A stretch of DNA of 64,000 nt from Panorpa germanica (GCA_963678705.1 OY783215.1:14055740-14119739); one strand, 5' to 3'; shown: positions 49,601 to 61,636, counted from the first letter of the stretch. Made by a program: numbers and translations. Notes: a model not told the origin generated them from the sequence alone.

Positions 49601-50362
49601 GCGGAAAATGATTTTCCTCAGCAATACGACCCTTTTAACTTTTATATTTTATTTGCGTATAAACGTCAAAGCATAGGATAGCTTTATGACTTTTTATTTT
49701 AAGAAAATTAAACATTCAAAAATATTGCTGTTAAAAGAATTATTCATGATGCAGATTATTTTGTAACTGAATGATAATAAAGCACATTTATTATCATACG
49801 TAGGCGTCTCATGGAAATTAGGCAGGAGTGTGATAATAATCCTATTTTATCATGGGCACCGGTAGGAATACTTTCAAGTAGGTGTATCTGATTGAAAGAG
49901 TCTTGTGTTACTTAAACCTTACACATACGTAACTTTATTAAGCAGGACTGTATTAATTTTAGCATAACCTATTCCTGGCTTGACCTATTAGACCTAAAAC
50001 ACAGTTGGCTTTTCGTTAAATACGTTTCTAACGTGTTACAAATTGCAAATATTTAGTTTAATCAAGTTTATCGCCAATAATGTATAACGTATGAGTAATG
50101 TTTAAAGCAAATACCGCTGAATATATAATAAAATTCTGTTATTTCAGTTCTATTAGTATTTTCACAACCCAATGGTTTTAATTAATTTAATATTCACCGA
50201 TCAATCGATACTTTGAAATATTATTAAACTGAAAGCAAGCACACACACATACACAAAGTGGATTAAAATTTATTCTATTTGTGTTTCATTTAATAATGAA
50301 AGAGTTTTTCGTGTTAATTTTTTAATTAAGTTTATTTTAATAAAATGTATATAATTTTTTAG
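46605..50362 (+). other. Collagen intron
   Basis: 3758 bp, GTAAGT...TTTTAG, containing the 601-bp MITE at 47408-48008. A 93-residue frame at 46829-47110 has no recognised domain. Confidence 0.7.
47408..48008 (+). mobile_element. 601-bp MITE with AATGGGCTTGTGTCCT ends, complete copy
   Basis: A perfect 16-bp terminal inverted repeat AATGGGCTTGTGTCCT at 47408-47423 and 47993-48008. Highly similar to the copy cut by the window end (63514-64000). This copy lacks about 30 bp present in the other (near 47600). Target duplication is ambiguous, so the superfamily is unassigned. No coding capacity. Confidence 0.85.
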
Positions 50363-50542
50363 TTCTTCGGAGGCGATGCAGATTTCCGTGGTACCGTGGG
50401 TCAACCTGGTCCACCAGGACCTCCTGGGCAATGTTTTTGCAACATGAGTACCCTTTTAGAAAATGTTGAAGCTATTGAAACATTACGAGGAGCGCCGGGA
50501 CTTCCTGGGATTCAAGGAACAAGAGGGGAAGCGGGGCAAACG
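50363..50542 (+). CDS. Mp: Collagen XV/XVIII exon 5: short helix, Cys-x-Cys interruption, helix start
   Basis: 180 nt, phase 0-0, TTTTAG to GTAAGT, 60 residues. FFGGDADFRGTV finishes the previous interruption and GQPGPPGPPG is a three-triplet helix. QCFCNMSTLL then LENVEAIETLR is a roughly 21-residue interruption with two cysteines. GAPGLPGIQGTRGEAGQT opens the main helix and continues in register into exon 6. N-M-S in the interruption is an N-glycosylation sequon. Cysteines flanking helices usually cross-link chains; that role is inferred. Confidence 0.92.
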
Positions 50543-52129
50543 GTAAGTCATAATAACAAATTATAGTCTAGTGAAATTATTTTCTTATTTATACTTGCTT
50601 GTTAATTTAGGCTAGTTTAAAGATCTTAATTCATGGCAAGTAAAAGACTTTCATCGTATAGTAGTTCATCGTAGTAGAGCAATTCATCGTAACAGTTTTA
50701 TCCCCTTACGTCTCTGTCTTCTTGGCTTGAGAAGATCACTATTTTTTTCAAACGTTAAGATATAAAACAGCTCTGTCTTTTGACGATGGTACTTTTTCGT
50801 ATTTATATATTCTTTCACCTTCTCTGATACTTCGAATAGCTCGAATAGTTTGATATAAGAATATTTTCATTGAAAAACACCGTACACGACGCGACTGGTT
50901 GCAAACCTTAGCCCCGAATCTACCGGAAGCGAATGTGATTACAACTGTTGTTAGTGAGAGATCGAGATATGAGATAAAACGCGAGAAAGGCATACGAGTC
51001 GGCTGATTGCAAACTAAACGCGAAACGAAGTTTTCAACGAAAACGAGCACGAGCCATGTCGAGCCGTGTATCGTGACTCTATAGAATTTTTAACAATAGC
51101 AAAACAGGGGATTCTATTGTGTTATATTTGATTGTATGTATGTATTTAAATACTTTACGTAAACATCTCTGTTGATGATGTCATCATGAAACCAACTCGG
51201 TGCCCTGCGACCGAGAAATCTAGTCGCTGAATATATGCTCAAAACCAGTTTAAAATCAGTTAGTTACGTTCGTGCCGTGTGTTTTATTTCACTCGTAAAT
51301 ACTTTCGTTCTTTTACTAACAACGCAGCTCTAATTCGGTTTGAGCAGATTCGGGGCTAAGATTTGCAACCAGTCGCGTCGTGTGCTGAGGGGCTAAATCA
51401 CTTTAAGAAATACATATCACAATGCATTTGTAAATATCCTCGAACATACCTGTTACATAACTGTCACATATGGCTTCATGGTTTGTAATTAATTATCATC
51501 ATACCATTGTTATCTATTACAATGGCTATTATTCCCAATTAATGAATTACATTTGATAACAGTACTAATAATAGCCTCCAGGTGCGATGACTACGACGTT
51601 GTCCTGTTAATATTTCATTTGATCATCGACAAATATTGGCAGAATGACATGAACGTTGTTCCATTTTGTTGTACAAGCTGTGGTTTTGCTATATTGATAC
51701 AAAACATGTTCAGATATTATTAGTCCAGTCAGTACATATCCAAAAGTTAAATTCAGGAAAAAATAATTCTTATGTAACTACACGCATTATTTTAAATCAA
51801 TCATAAATGGAAATAAACGATGATATGCCATAATCTAGCTGCACTATCACTGGTATAGTGATACAATCGTAAATGATTTGGTTTTCAGTAAACAAACATT
51901 GAAAATAAAAATGTGAAACAAGAAAATGATAGCGGAGTGCCTTCATCTGTGCGTTAACCTGTTAGCCTATACTTTAGGCGTGTCCTATATACTACCTTCA
52001 TTAATATAAATTTATAATACAATATGAAATTAAAATAAAACCTTTTTCGTGTATATTTTCGAGTTGGAAACAAGTAATTGTTTCCCCCATTTATTATGAC
52101 TAATATTAATATCCCGTCCTGTGTCTCAG
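50543..52129 (+). other. Collagen intron
   Basis: 1587 bp, GTAAGT...TCTCAG, containing the MITE at 50876-51390. Confidence 0.75.
50876..51390 (+). mobile_element. MITE with long terminal inverted repeat, second copy of the 36370 family
   Basis: ACACGACGCGACTGGTTGC followed by AAACCTTAGCCCCGAATCT at 50884-50921 is matched by an almost perfect inverted copy at 51346-51383 (38 bp, one mismatch). The interior shares GATGATGTCATCATGAAAC and the GAGCCGTGT block with 36370-36741. Outer boundary approximate. The minus-strand 100-residue frame inside is not conserved. Confidence 0.78.
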
Positions 52130-52327
52130 GGAGCTGTGGGACCCCCAGGAGAAAGGGGTGAGAAGGGTCCTCGCGGTGATAAGGGTGACAGGGGTGACAT
52201 TGGAGCTACCGGTCCAGAGGGCATGCAGGGAAGTAAAGGAGATCCTGGAGTTGATGGTACGCCGGGCATAGAAGGACCGCCAGGACCTGCGGGACCTCCT
52301 GGTGTATTCGATCCTGACACATTTGAT
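52130..52327 (+). CDS. Mp: Collagen XV/XVIII exon 6: long uninterrupted helix
   Basis: 198 nt, phase 0-0, CTCAG to GTAAGT, 66 residues: 19 successive Gly-X-Y triplets from [20 protein letters not shown] to [10 protein letters not shown], then the non-helical tail VFDPDTFD. With exon 5's last six triplets the helix is 25 triplets long. It includes an RGD in GDRGDIG and many Lys-Gly-Asp/Glu-Lys-Gly triplets that stabilise collagen. The antisense proline-rich frame (52320-52126) is a shadow. Confidence 0.95.
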
Positions 52328-53704
52328 GTAAGTTATCAAATATACTTGTGTATATATATTTTTAATTTTCTTGTTTTTAAATCTTCTAGTTTTTAATAAT
52401 ATTATATTGTTTTCTTTTTCTTCCTTTCTTCATGTATTTTTAGTGTTTCATCATTCATGTGGTACCGTACAAATATGCAAATTATTATCACGAATTGACA
52501 AATATTACATCGTTTAATTACTACTGTTTGTTACAAGTAAGTACTAACTTTGATTTGCCAATCATCTTAAATTACATGTCTCTTCTTCATCTATGCAAAT
52601 AAAGAATATCTATTTAATTCTGTGTCAAATATATCTCCACATCCTTCAACTTAAAGCAACCAAACTTTGCAAAGCTAATCATTAGTAGCCCGTGTGATCA
52701 AATGTACAATTTCATATGTCTTACATACATCTTTGAGGAAATTTAATAGATTAGAGTAAAAATTTAAAGCGTTATCATTTTAAGATACTTCAAATTAGTA
52801 GCTTCGATTCACTGCCCTTTTTACTAGTGTTTTTCAGTAGGAGACAAAAGAATAGAATGGAATCTACAGCAAAAGTTATTTTCTTTTGCGTATTCTGCAT
52901 TTCTTGCGGACGACCATGGCAGTTAATAATATTATTATAACTTGATAATTGTTCACCAACAACAGTCGTTCAACGAACTTTGAACTAAGTATGTTTACGT
53001 GGCAATAACAATTATAAGTTACATCACATAGGTAGTCAAATTACAACAACTTGCAACTTGCCCTTAGTTTAAATATATATCGAAGACAGTGCCGTACTCA
53101 AAATAAGAACCTTTTCCATTAAACTTCCACGCGAAATCATTTGGGACCCATTTTCGAGAGGGATTTCACTCATGGTACAGTTCTGGTTACAGTATTAAAA
53201 GCATGGGGCACTCATTTTCGAATAGGATATCTATATACGGAAATAATTGCCTTGTTGCAATTACTAAAGTACTCTAATTCAAATAATTATAACTTGTTAT
53301 GACTAGTAAACTAAAAGCGATGCAACTTTGGAACTCAAAACGCACTTATGCACTTGAAATTCTAGGAAGACTTAATTGTCTCCAAGCAATAGTAAGATGC
53401 TAGTGCTCCGTCATCCAATTGCAGAGCAATTTCAAATATTTGATTTAAATATATTTTTGAATTCAGTTATCAATTTTTATACAGTTTTGTTCGATTATGA
53501 AATACAATATTTCAACTTAATAACATAATTCTTTCCTTCCTAAATACTGGCTCAAAACGAAATTTAATAAATGTTATAAAAGTAACAAAAGATAAAAATA
53601 TTACATTAAGTAATTAATGATAACTTGAGGTTACGTTTTGTGTTTAGATGGTAGGTACTTTAGTTTTACACAATTCTAACTCTCAACTTTTTCATCGACT
53701 TATC

Positions 53705-54295
53705 TACGAGGCATGTTTTTCAGGTAAGTACCGTTTTGCGATTCCGCCTTTGCAGCGCTACGGTCGGCGTTCCGCGCATGCACGCTGGTTACCTACATCT
53801 CTTGTCTACGCACTGACGCCATTACAGTCTGATTCTTCATTGTATACGTTGTTTACTGAGTGTTTAAGATGCCTCCGACAATCGTGAGTCCCGCCGATTG
53901 TGAAGTACGGGCTGTTATACGATTTCTTAGTGCTAAAGGCGTAAAACCGATCGATATTCATCGTGAGATCTGTGAAGTTTACGGACAAAACATTATGAGT
54001 GATGGAATGGTAAGGAAATGGGTGAGAGCATTTAAAGATGGTCGCAGCGTCTTCAAGACGATAACGAAGTCAAAACAGTTGTGATACAGTGGTTAACAAG
54101 TCAGGCGGCAGAATTTTATGAGGAGGGTATTCAAAAACTGGTGCCACGTTATGACAAGTGCCTCAATATTCACGGAAATTATGTAGAAAAGTAGATTAAG
54201 GTACAGGCTTTCATGTAAAAATAAAATTATTGCGATATCTTTGCACGTCTTTTTTTAATTCCAAAACGGTACTTACTTAAAAAACACGCCTCGTA
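53705..54295 (+). mobile_element. Mariner deletion derivative with both ends and TA duplication
   Basis: The element at 53707-54293 is flanked by TA. Imperfect inverted repeats of about 30 bp start CGAGGCATGTTTTTCAGG (left) and, inverted, CGAGGCGTGTTTTTTAAG (right). Coding remnants: MPPTIVSPADCEVRAVIRFL through VRKWVRAFKDGRS from 53869 (helix-turn-helix part), then in another frame RLQDDNEVKTVVIQWLTSQA to NIHGNYVEK with a stop at 54192-54194, the usual C-terminus. The catalytic middle is deleted at the junction near 54048, explaining 587 bp instead of about 1.3 kb. Confidence 0.9.
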
Positions 54296-55985
54296 TTTAG
54301 GCTCTTTTTTAATTTTTGATTTACAAATTTATTAAATATTGTCATTATATCAATTTTCTATATCAAGCAGCCATTGAAAATGTTAACATAAACCTAATGC
54401 TTTTTTTATGTACAATATTTAACACAAGAAAGTTGACAAATGTACATCAAGTCGAAACGAAAGCAACATAACAGACAATACTGTAGGGAATAATGTATCA
54501 AGAAGATGTCGCTTCTGTCAATTATATTCTTTCATTTTATTTTACCACAGAAAAAATATATATGTATTCCCTCAGGCTAATTTATATCAAGAAATATATA
54601 ACTTACAAAATAATATACTTTACCAACTGAACCTACCTAGAGACATCTATGTTCGAAGGAAGAAATGTGGGAATACAACAATCAAAATCCTGTCGTAATT
54701 ATCTGACTTCAAATCCTGGAGGACTTGGAATGGCTTGTTTAATGTGCTGACTATTGTTCAAAGGCAGAAATATTTCCTATCATGTAATGTTGTTAATTAA
54801 TTATATTAATTACTCATCTAATTTACAAGTAAGAGATAATTGGATACGATGTTTGAATATAAGAATATATTAATAGTTCCATACAAGTATCTTTTATTCC
54901 ACCAGAATTAAGAAGTAAGCTTTTAAGACACGTACAACATCTCTTTAAATGCAACAGTTACAGAAATAACAACTCTCCTGAAATAAGGCAATAAAAGTAA
55001 ATATGTTTATTAAATATGTCTGGAGCACAGTGAAGCTGGATTGCTCGCTGCACCAGTACTGATACATAAGTTATTTGCAACTACACGAAGAATAGAGATT
55101 TTATGGATTTCAAATATTAAATTCCACCTCATTTGTATGCTGGATCTGCAATTCGGTTTTATTTCGAAATGTTTGTAATTCTTATTCTATTTTAAATGTT
55201 AAAATATCTTGAAATTGTGAATTAAATACGAAATAATCCCAAGCAGTAAATATCTATAAGGATAAATCATGGACGTGTTTCAATATCCGAGGAAAAGTTG
55301 AATTTCTTCTCACGGTTGGATAACTGGGAACTTGAACACTGATTGACGAAGTTATTTCGAAAACCACCCGAATTCTTACTCGTAGTCAAATATACTGGAT
55401 GTATTAAAACAACGTAATAATACCTATACAAGTATAGGAAAACAACATTTCCCATGGATATCAAAATTTACTAAAGAATGTATGCTACTATAAATAAGAA
55501 ATATTTGATAAATACATTTTGCATCACTAAAACTAAACCAGGAAACATTTGGATATACATTGCATATCCTATGTATATGCTGTTGTGATGTAACACCTAT
55601 AATGTATGTCATATGTGTGTGCAAATACAAAGTTATGTGCATATTCAAACTTTGCTACATGTACATAGTATGTACTGTCATGTTTATTCATTTCATGTAT
55701 ATACAATACATATACAGGATATTATTTTCACAATATGAAGCATATATGAATATGCAGGGAATATATAATGTTATATGAGCTATTTCTGTAAATACTTTTG
55801 AAGATTTTTATCCGAAAAAAATCATTTCTTACCTTAAATTTATAAGCAATATGCTGATATAAAAATTAACTGGCTCCAATCAATAGGTTACTTCTACAAC
55901 TGGTTACTTTCAAACTGAACCACAGGAATAACTATAAAATATAATAAATCTCATAGATCGTAATCATCTGGATCTATACCATTGC

Positions 55986-56102
55986 CTAATTGAAATAGGC
56001 TCCACATTTTCCGGATACAGATTCATAGCTTCCGTTGAGGAAGTTAAATATCTTGGGGTTGGTAATTTTGTGAACCCCTTGGGACAGTTAATAGGCGATT
56101 AA
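55986..56102 (+). mobile_element. LINE reverse-transcriptase scrap
   Basis: The frame reads IEIGSTFSGYRFIASVEEVK and continues YLGVGNFVNPLG. VKYLGV is the conserved segment after the YxDD-containing core in LINE reverse transcriptases. Only 38 residues remain before a stop. Confidence 0.5.
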
Positions 56103-58607
56103 CATTTGCCATTTAGTTTGTTTACAGTCAAACCATGCTTCTCTTCCGGCTATTCTTCTTCTTGTTTTACGTTTTACGTTTAAAGGAAAGTAATGAATTT
56201 ATTTAGCAACAAAATAATTTGTGATTCTTCTTTTTAGTCTAGTTTTTTAATATGTCGTACAATTTAGTTTTAATATTCAAGGTTTCTCGTCAATTTTGCA
56301 AGTTAGTGTTATGTTTTATTAAACGGATGTAGCTTGTAAACGTCTCGTTCGAAGTCAGCAGCGTTCAAGGTTGATCACAAGTAGTATAGCTAATGAGTAG
56401 CAGTGATGTAATTTATGATATGTATTGAAACTTTTGATATTACTACAGACATCTGAAGAAAAATTGACTTTCTAATTTTGATCGAATTATGAAAATATTT
56501 CCATCATATTAAAATAATTTTAAAATAAAAGTTAAAATAAAAATGACAGTTACAAGATGTTGACAACCTTGATACAACTTTGACGTAGACGTCTATGTTT
56601 CAACCCCACACCCTCTCCTCCCCTTCTACCCTCTCATGCACAGTAAGTTAGTGTCTGTGCTCATTTAACATTGACGTCTGATGTTATCGAATCAAAAGTT
56701 AGACTTTTTATTATAATTGATAAGAAATAAAAATAAAAACGATTTTTGACAACTTATCTTCCAAGAAATTGAGATACTTATTTCGATATAACGATTCAAC
56801 CAGCTCTGGTAGACTGAGAACAGTGAGAATAAAAAACCATTTCCATCTACTATTTTAATTTTAGTTTTAATTTTACGCTTTAATCTGAATTGTATTGTAC
56901 TTGAGGTATTTCTGGCATAATATTATAATATTTATTCTGGTTCGATTAAAACTATATTCATCCTTATTCTATATTTATTTTGTTTTCATTTATAAATAAA
57001 TGTGTTTGTTTTAAATTTTACTCATAACATTTCATCAAGCTTTTACATACCATCAATAAATTGATCAATATGTAGGTACTTCATAAATTCTCGTGTTTAT
57101 TAACTTCTCTCTGCACGTCACCAAACCCACCCTATTGGTACTTCATCAAATACCTGCCCCAATATCCAGTAAATGAATGCTTTTGTTTTAATACACTCTT
57201 GTGGAGAAGGTTCATTAGAGTCACCGTTAGAGCAATGACTCTAGTCTGCTCCGGATTGGAATGCTGGAATAAAATAATTAAAATATATAGTGCTATTGCC
57301 TAAAATTTTATTAATTGGAATTTATGTTCATTAATTAAATGTGTACGAGTGTCTGTATATTTGTTAGATTTTGTTGACGTCCGGCTTCTCAAGTGAGAGT
57401 CCTAAATTTCCATTTTTTGTATGATCCGGCTCGAAGGACTATTTAAGGAGAATTTACAACTCTCACACTTGCAGCTCTTTAACGATTTTCAACTAAATCT
57501 TCTTCTGGAAACACTTGTATATACACGTATGTGAATTATTTTTTAATGTAAGTAATTATATTTTCGAGAACCCATCGAGCATGTAAAGTTAAAACGTAAT
57601 TATTTAAATGAGACACAGAATGTCAGGTCCTGGTAATATTACAAATAGAGTGGACATGTGTCTGGACTTAATTATCCTTTCAATTCGTAGTCTGGGAGAG
57701 AGGCCACTTATAATTAATATAATTAAGCAAAATCAAAAGCAGTTAAGCAACCTTTTAGAAGACTACTTAATGAAACACAATAAACGATTACAGTTCTAAA
57801 GCTACGTGGAGTGGGGGTAGTGGTTATTCGTTACTCACCCTCCCACGGTTAGTTGGTACTGACAGTCGGTAGACATCTTGACTCGAGTGTTCTCTTGGAT
57901 CGTTCCATTAGAACACAATTACACAGCACTAGATTAGATAATTTAAAGTATTGTTATTTAAATTGTCATATTGAAATATGCGTATTAATTAACGTTATTA
58001 ACATAACGTAATTTGATCTTAGTTTTTCTTAAACTTACAAGGTCCAATGTCTCTAAATTAAAAAAAAACTGTGTTATATTATAACCTTCAAAATGTGATA
58101 GTCTGTCAAAATGCAGTAGGATTTATATTTAAAAGAAGTTTAGTGTCACTTTGTTAGAAATAAAAACAATTTCTATTACTAATTGTTATTAAATACAGCA
58201 ATTTTAATTATTCCACATTCAAATTTTGCGACGCATGCGAATCAACTAAATTAACTAAACTCAAATTAAATCACAAATGTGACAAGGAATGCCTATTTTG
58301 AAAATTATCACGCGTAGTATACATCTTAAAGTAGCGTATGAATAAAACCAACAATGATTACTAAGTATTACTACTTCTTACTTGTAATTCAGTCTGTAAC
58401 TTATTAGTAATTAAACTGGCATTCCCCTTCTCTTTCCCACCCGTCACCTACTACTTGTTATCTCCCCTTACATCCCCTCTACAGAATCACATCGGACTAC
58501 TTGTAATTGTTACAGTCCGTGGATCTCTTTGTGTCGTTAATTTGCATATTTGTGAGGTACCGTTCAAACCATAAACTCTATAATGTGATTTCACGCTAAC
58601 ATTTTAG

Positions 58608-58637
58608 CCAAGCTGGACATCGAGGGCCACGTTTAAG
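58608..58637 (+). CDS. Candidate 30-nt alternative collagen exon
   Basis: CCAAGC...TTTAAG lies between ATTTTAG and GTATGT, is exactly 10 codons long in phase 0 (PSWTSRATFK) and sits between two phase-0 neighbours, so it could be included or skipped without disturbing the frame. It is markedly GC-richer than its surroundings. The sequence is not collagenous and would fall within the interruption between exons 6 and 7. A chance match to splice signals is quite possible. Confidence 0.25.
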
Positions 58638-58898
58638 GTATGTACATTGTCCATTACACTCTACAGTAGACTAATATACTGTTTCTGTAATGTTCTGCTC
58701 TGTTTTGTTATTTTATTCATGGTTATGTTTTAATACGATATTTTAGGAACACCTTGTTTTTAAAGTTGTTTGAAAACTTTATATTTATTTTGATTTTTTT
58801 GAAATATCTTAAATTTTTTATTTTTTAAAGCATATTTTAGAACGAGGTATTAAAAAAAAATTAAACAAATTCAGTTCAGTCAAAGTTTAACAAATTCA

Positions 58899-58991
58899 GA
58901 CAAAAATTTATCTTAAAAAGAATTAATAACCGTTCTTAATTTTAATATTTGTCTATTGAATTTGTAATTAAAGACATTTTTAACAGTGTAC
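58899..58991 (+). repeat. Short dispersed repeat, copy 2
   Basis: Shares ATTTGTCTATTGAATTTGTA and GACATTTTTAACAGTG with 62272-62345 and, inverted, 26379-26445. Confidence 0.6.
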
Positions 58992-59239
58992 GTATTACAT
59001 TTGAAATATTTGATCCTCTCTTATAACTACACAGTAAAACAAATTTTTCCAAAAAAAAATGCTTCAGACGTCTCTTTCTTAGGCTAATGCCGCTCTGCGA
59101 AAAGAAATAGCGCAGAAATAAATTCGCAATTCTGTAATACTTCATATAAATCATTATATAAATTTATTCTGGCGGTTTATAATTCAATTTTTTTGATTAT
59201 TTCTTTTACTTTTATAAAACTTATTTACTCTGAAACTGG

Positions 59240-59327
59240 GCCAACCCTTGTATCCGTTTAGGGTTGGCTAATTTTAACGCATTGTATTTAAGTAAACCCT
59301 TTAGAAGACACCCTTTAAAAGGTGTCT
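59240..59327. repeat. Two adjacent small hairpins
   Basis: GCCAACCCT (59240-59248) pairs with AGGGTTGGC (59260-59268), and AGACACC (59306-59312) pairs with GGTGTCT (59321-59327). Function unknown; they could be chance or element remnants. Confidence 0.4.
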
Positions 59328-60646
59328 CTAATAAAACTTACATAATTAAAGGCAGCAAACCCCTTCATAAAATACCCGGCAACACATATAACACCCTACA
59401 TCATGTACGTAATTCAACAATATGTTAATTCTCCTCTATTAAATCTATTTAATTAGCTTCAATTAGCTACATCATAATTAGCCAATTTATTACTTCACCG
59501 CATAGCATGCTATCATGTCTTACCATTGTATGTTGTTCCTCAGTTGTTAGAAGCAATGGTTAGATTTATCTGGTGAACTGTACAATTAATTTTATGTATT
59601 TATGTGTAATAATTAAAATAGTTTTGAACAAACAAAACACACACAAATAAACATAACAATATGATTATGTTTTTGTATTTGCATACTTTTCATTTTATAG
59701 TATGAAATATTTTGTTGTATTTTACTTTATTTGAAAAGTCTCGGGGGCTACTTTTCCGGATGTGTGTGTGTGTGGTCGTTGAGGAGTCATGTATTTTACA
59801 ATTCAATTAATTAAGCCTTTTACTTAAACTAAGTGATAATTGGTTCATTTATTACATTATGAAAACCAACCCCTGGCTTATATTTCGTCTAACATAAATA
59901 ATTTATATGTACTGAATGTGTCAAACAAACATTTACACTCAAGTCAATCAATAATTAGGACTCATAACATCCCTTTTCAATTATTAACCTACCCTTGAGT
60001 GAAGGGTACTATGTTACCCGTAATAGTGGATCAGCCAGGTTGCGTTAAGTGTGGTACGCGTGCTCGAGCTTGTGGTCGCTTGTTGACTATTGGTTACCTT
60101 GTAAACCCGCCAGGTGCTCTGCTCTGGCTTGTATTGTGGTCAGTGAGTATTATATGCCGGAGGGTTAAACACACCCCAACGTCCCCAACCCCTGCGATCT
60201 TACTGTCAATAGATTTCACCTCGGGAATGTATGGTCCTCACCGTAACTACGTAATTATGATAAATATCTAATTAGAAAAGGAATTTAACATTAAAATTAA
60301 TTTAAACAGGATTACGTTCCTGTGGTTTGGTTTTCTTGGCTTCTGAGTTTGTCACGTTAATATTTGATAATTCTATTATGTTAATATCAATAATGAATAA
60401 CTCATTTTTGAAGTAAAGGGTAAATTTTTTATGTTAAATAAACGTTACTTAGAATTAACTGTGTTTTTCAGGTAAAACAATTCTTTATGAAAATCTCCGA
60501 TGTCAAATTAGTTGCAATTGTTCTAATATCCTTGTTAAATACTTGTCTCTCTTCAAAGTCAAATATAATTTTTGTTTTGATGCTTTTGTTGTTTTATTTT
60601 TAATAAATTCAATACAAATTATAATAAATGTAACATTTTTCTGTAG

Positions 60647-60811
60647 GAGTCCGTTCTAGGAAGTGGTTTTGGCATGAGTCGACCTGGGCCCCCAGGTCCT
60701 AAAGGTGATTTGGGTGACCCTGGACGTATTGGAGCCCCTGGCGAACGTGGTGCACAAGGAGATAAAGGAGATCGTGGAGATGGTGGACTACAAGGACCTA
60801 AAGGAGATCGG
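60647..60811 (+). CDS. Mp: Collagen XV/XVIII exon 7: SGxG interruption and helix
   Basis: 165 nt, phase 0-0, CTGTAG to GTAAGT, 55 residues. [12 protein letters not shown] is non-helical and contains S-G-F-G preceded by Glu, a fourth glycosaminoglycan-type site. The helix then begins [20 protein letters not shown] and ends GLQGPKGDR in register with exon 8. A second RGD lies in [10 protein letters not shown]. Confidence 0.94.
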
Positions 60812-61636
60812 GTAAGTTGATAATTTGACCTCAGTATCTAATAATAAACACACATATGTTACTGGAATAGAGAATGGGGAGAGTGGGGAGAATGGTTTGT
60901 TTATCTTTTTGCAAGTTAATAATTTACTATGACATTTTATAGATTTATTCGATAACGCAGTAAATTCTGTTCCGAATAACTATGTACTCTAATATCATTT
61001 ATTAGCATTTATAGTTCGTTTATCAGAGTAAAAGTCTTCATGAATTGGATACTACTTAGTTTTAGACCATTTAAATAAATTAAGTGGTTGAGACCTTGAA
61101 AATACCGAGGTTAAAAAATAGGAACCTTCCCAATACCTTATTAACTCAATCCGGCGGTAGTATAATAGAAAATTAGTACAATAACTGTATGGTTTCAAGG
61201 AAATTCAAGAATTTATCTGAATAATTCCTAAATTATTATATTTTGGTGAAAAATAATAAAAAACGAGTCCTATTAAGAACTTGCTATGTACTTACGAAAA
61301 GTCTATAAAATTTAACGCTGGGTTATTACCTTATATAATACTAATACGTACCTTAAATCACAAATTATTAACTAAATATTTTTACTAGGAGTAGCTTCAT
61401 TACAACCTTCAATTTAATTCGTACACTAAAGTAACATTTTTCCAATTAAAATTCCCAATAACTCAATTTCCAATAGAAATGTAAATGTACCCGCACGAAA
61501 AAGGGCAAGGGGGAGCGGGGAAGAGTATTGTATAGTAACACAAACATGTTGTAGAAGCGAATCGAACGAAACATGGAGGATAACATTAGCCTCAAGTGAT
61601 GGACATATGTTATTGTAATTTAATTTGTTTATACAG
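60812..61636 (+). other. Collagen intron
   Basis: 825 bp, GTAAGT...ATACAG, no feature recognised. Confidence 0.75.

Larger units (their letters stand above)
52328..60646 (+). other. Large collagen intron
   Basis: 8319 bp, GTAAGT...TGTAG. Holds a deleted mariner, a LINE reverse-transcriptase scrap, a short repeat and a candidate 30-nt exon (58608-58637). Exon 6 and exon 7 are phase-compatible without anything between them. Frames at 57608-57799 (63 aa) and 59999-60271 (90 aa) have no recognised domain. Confidence 0.7.

Noticed and set aside
52126-52320. Minus-strand proline/glycine-rich frame resembling a collagen-like peptide
   Set aside because: It is the antisense of collagen exon 6. Gly-X-Y coding sequence is rich in GGN/CCN and yields proline-rich antisense frames.
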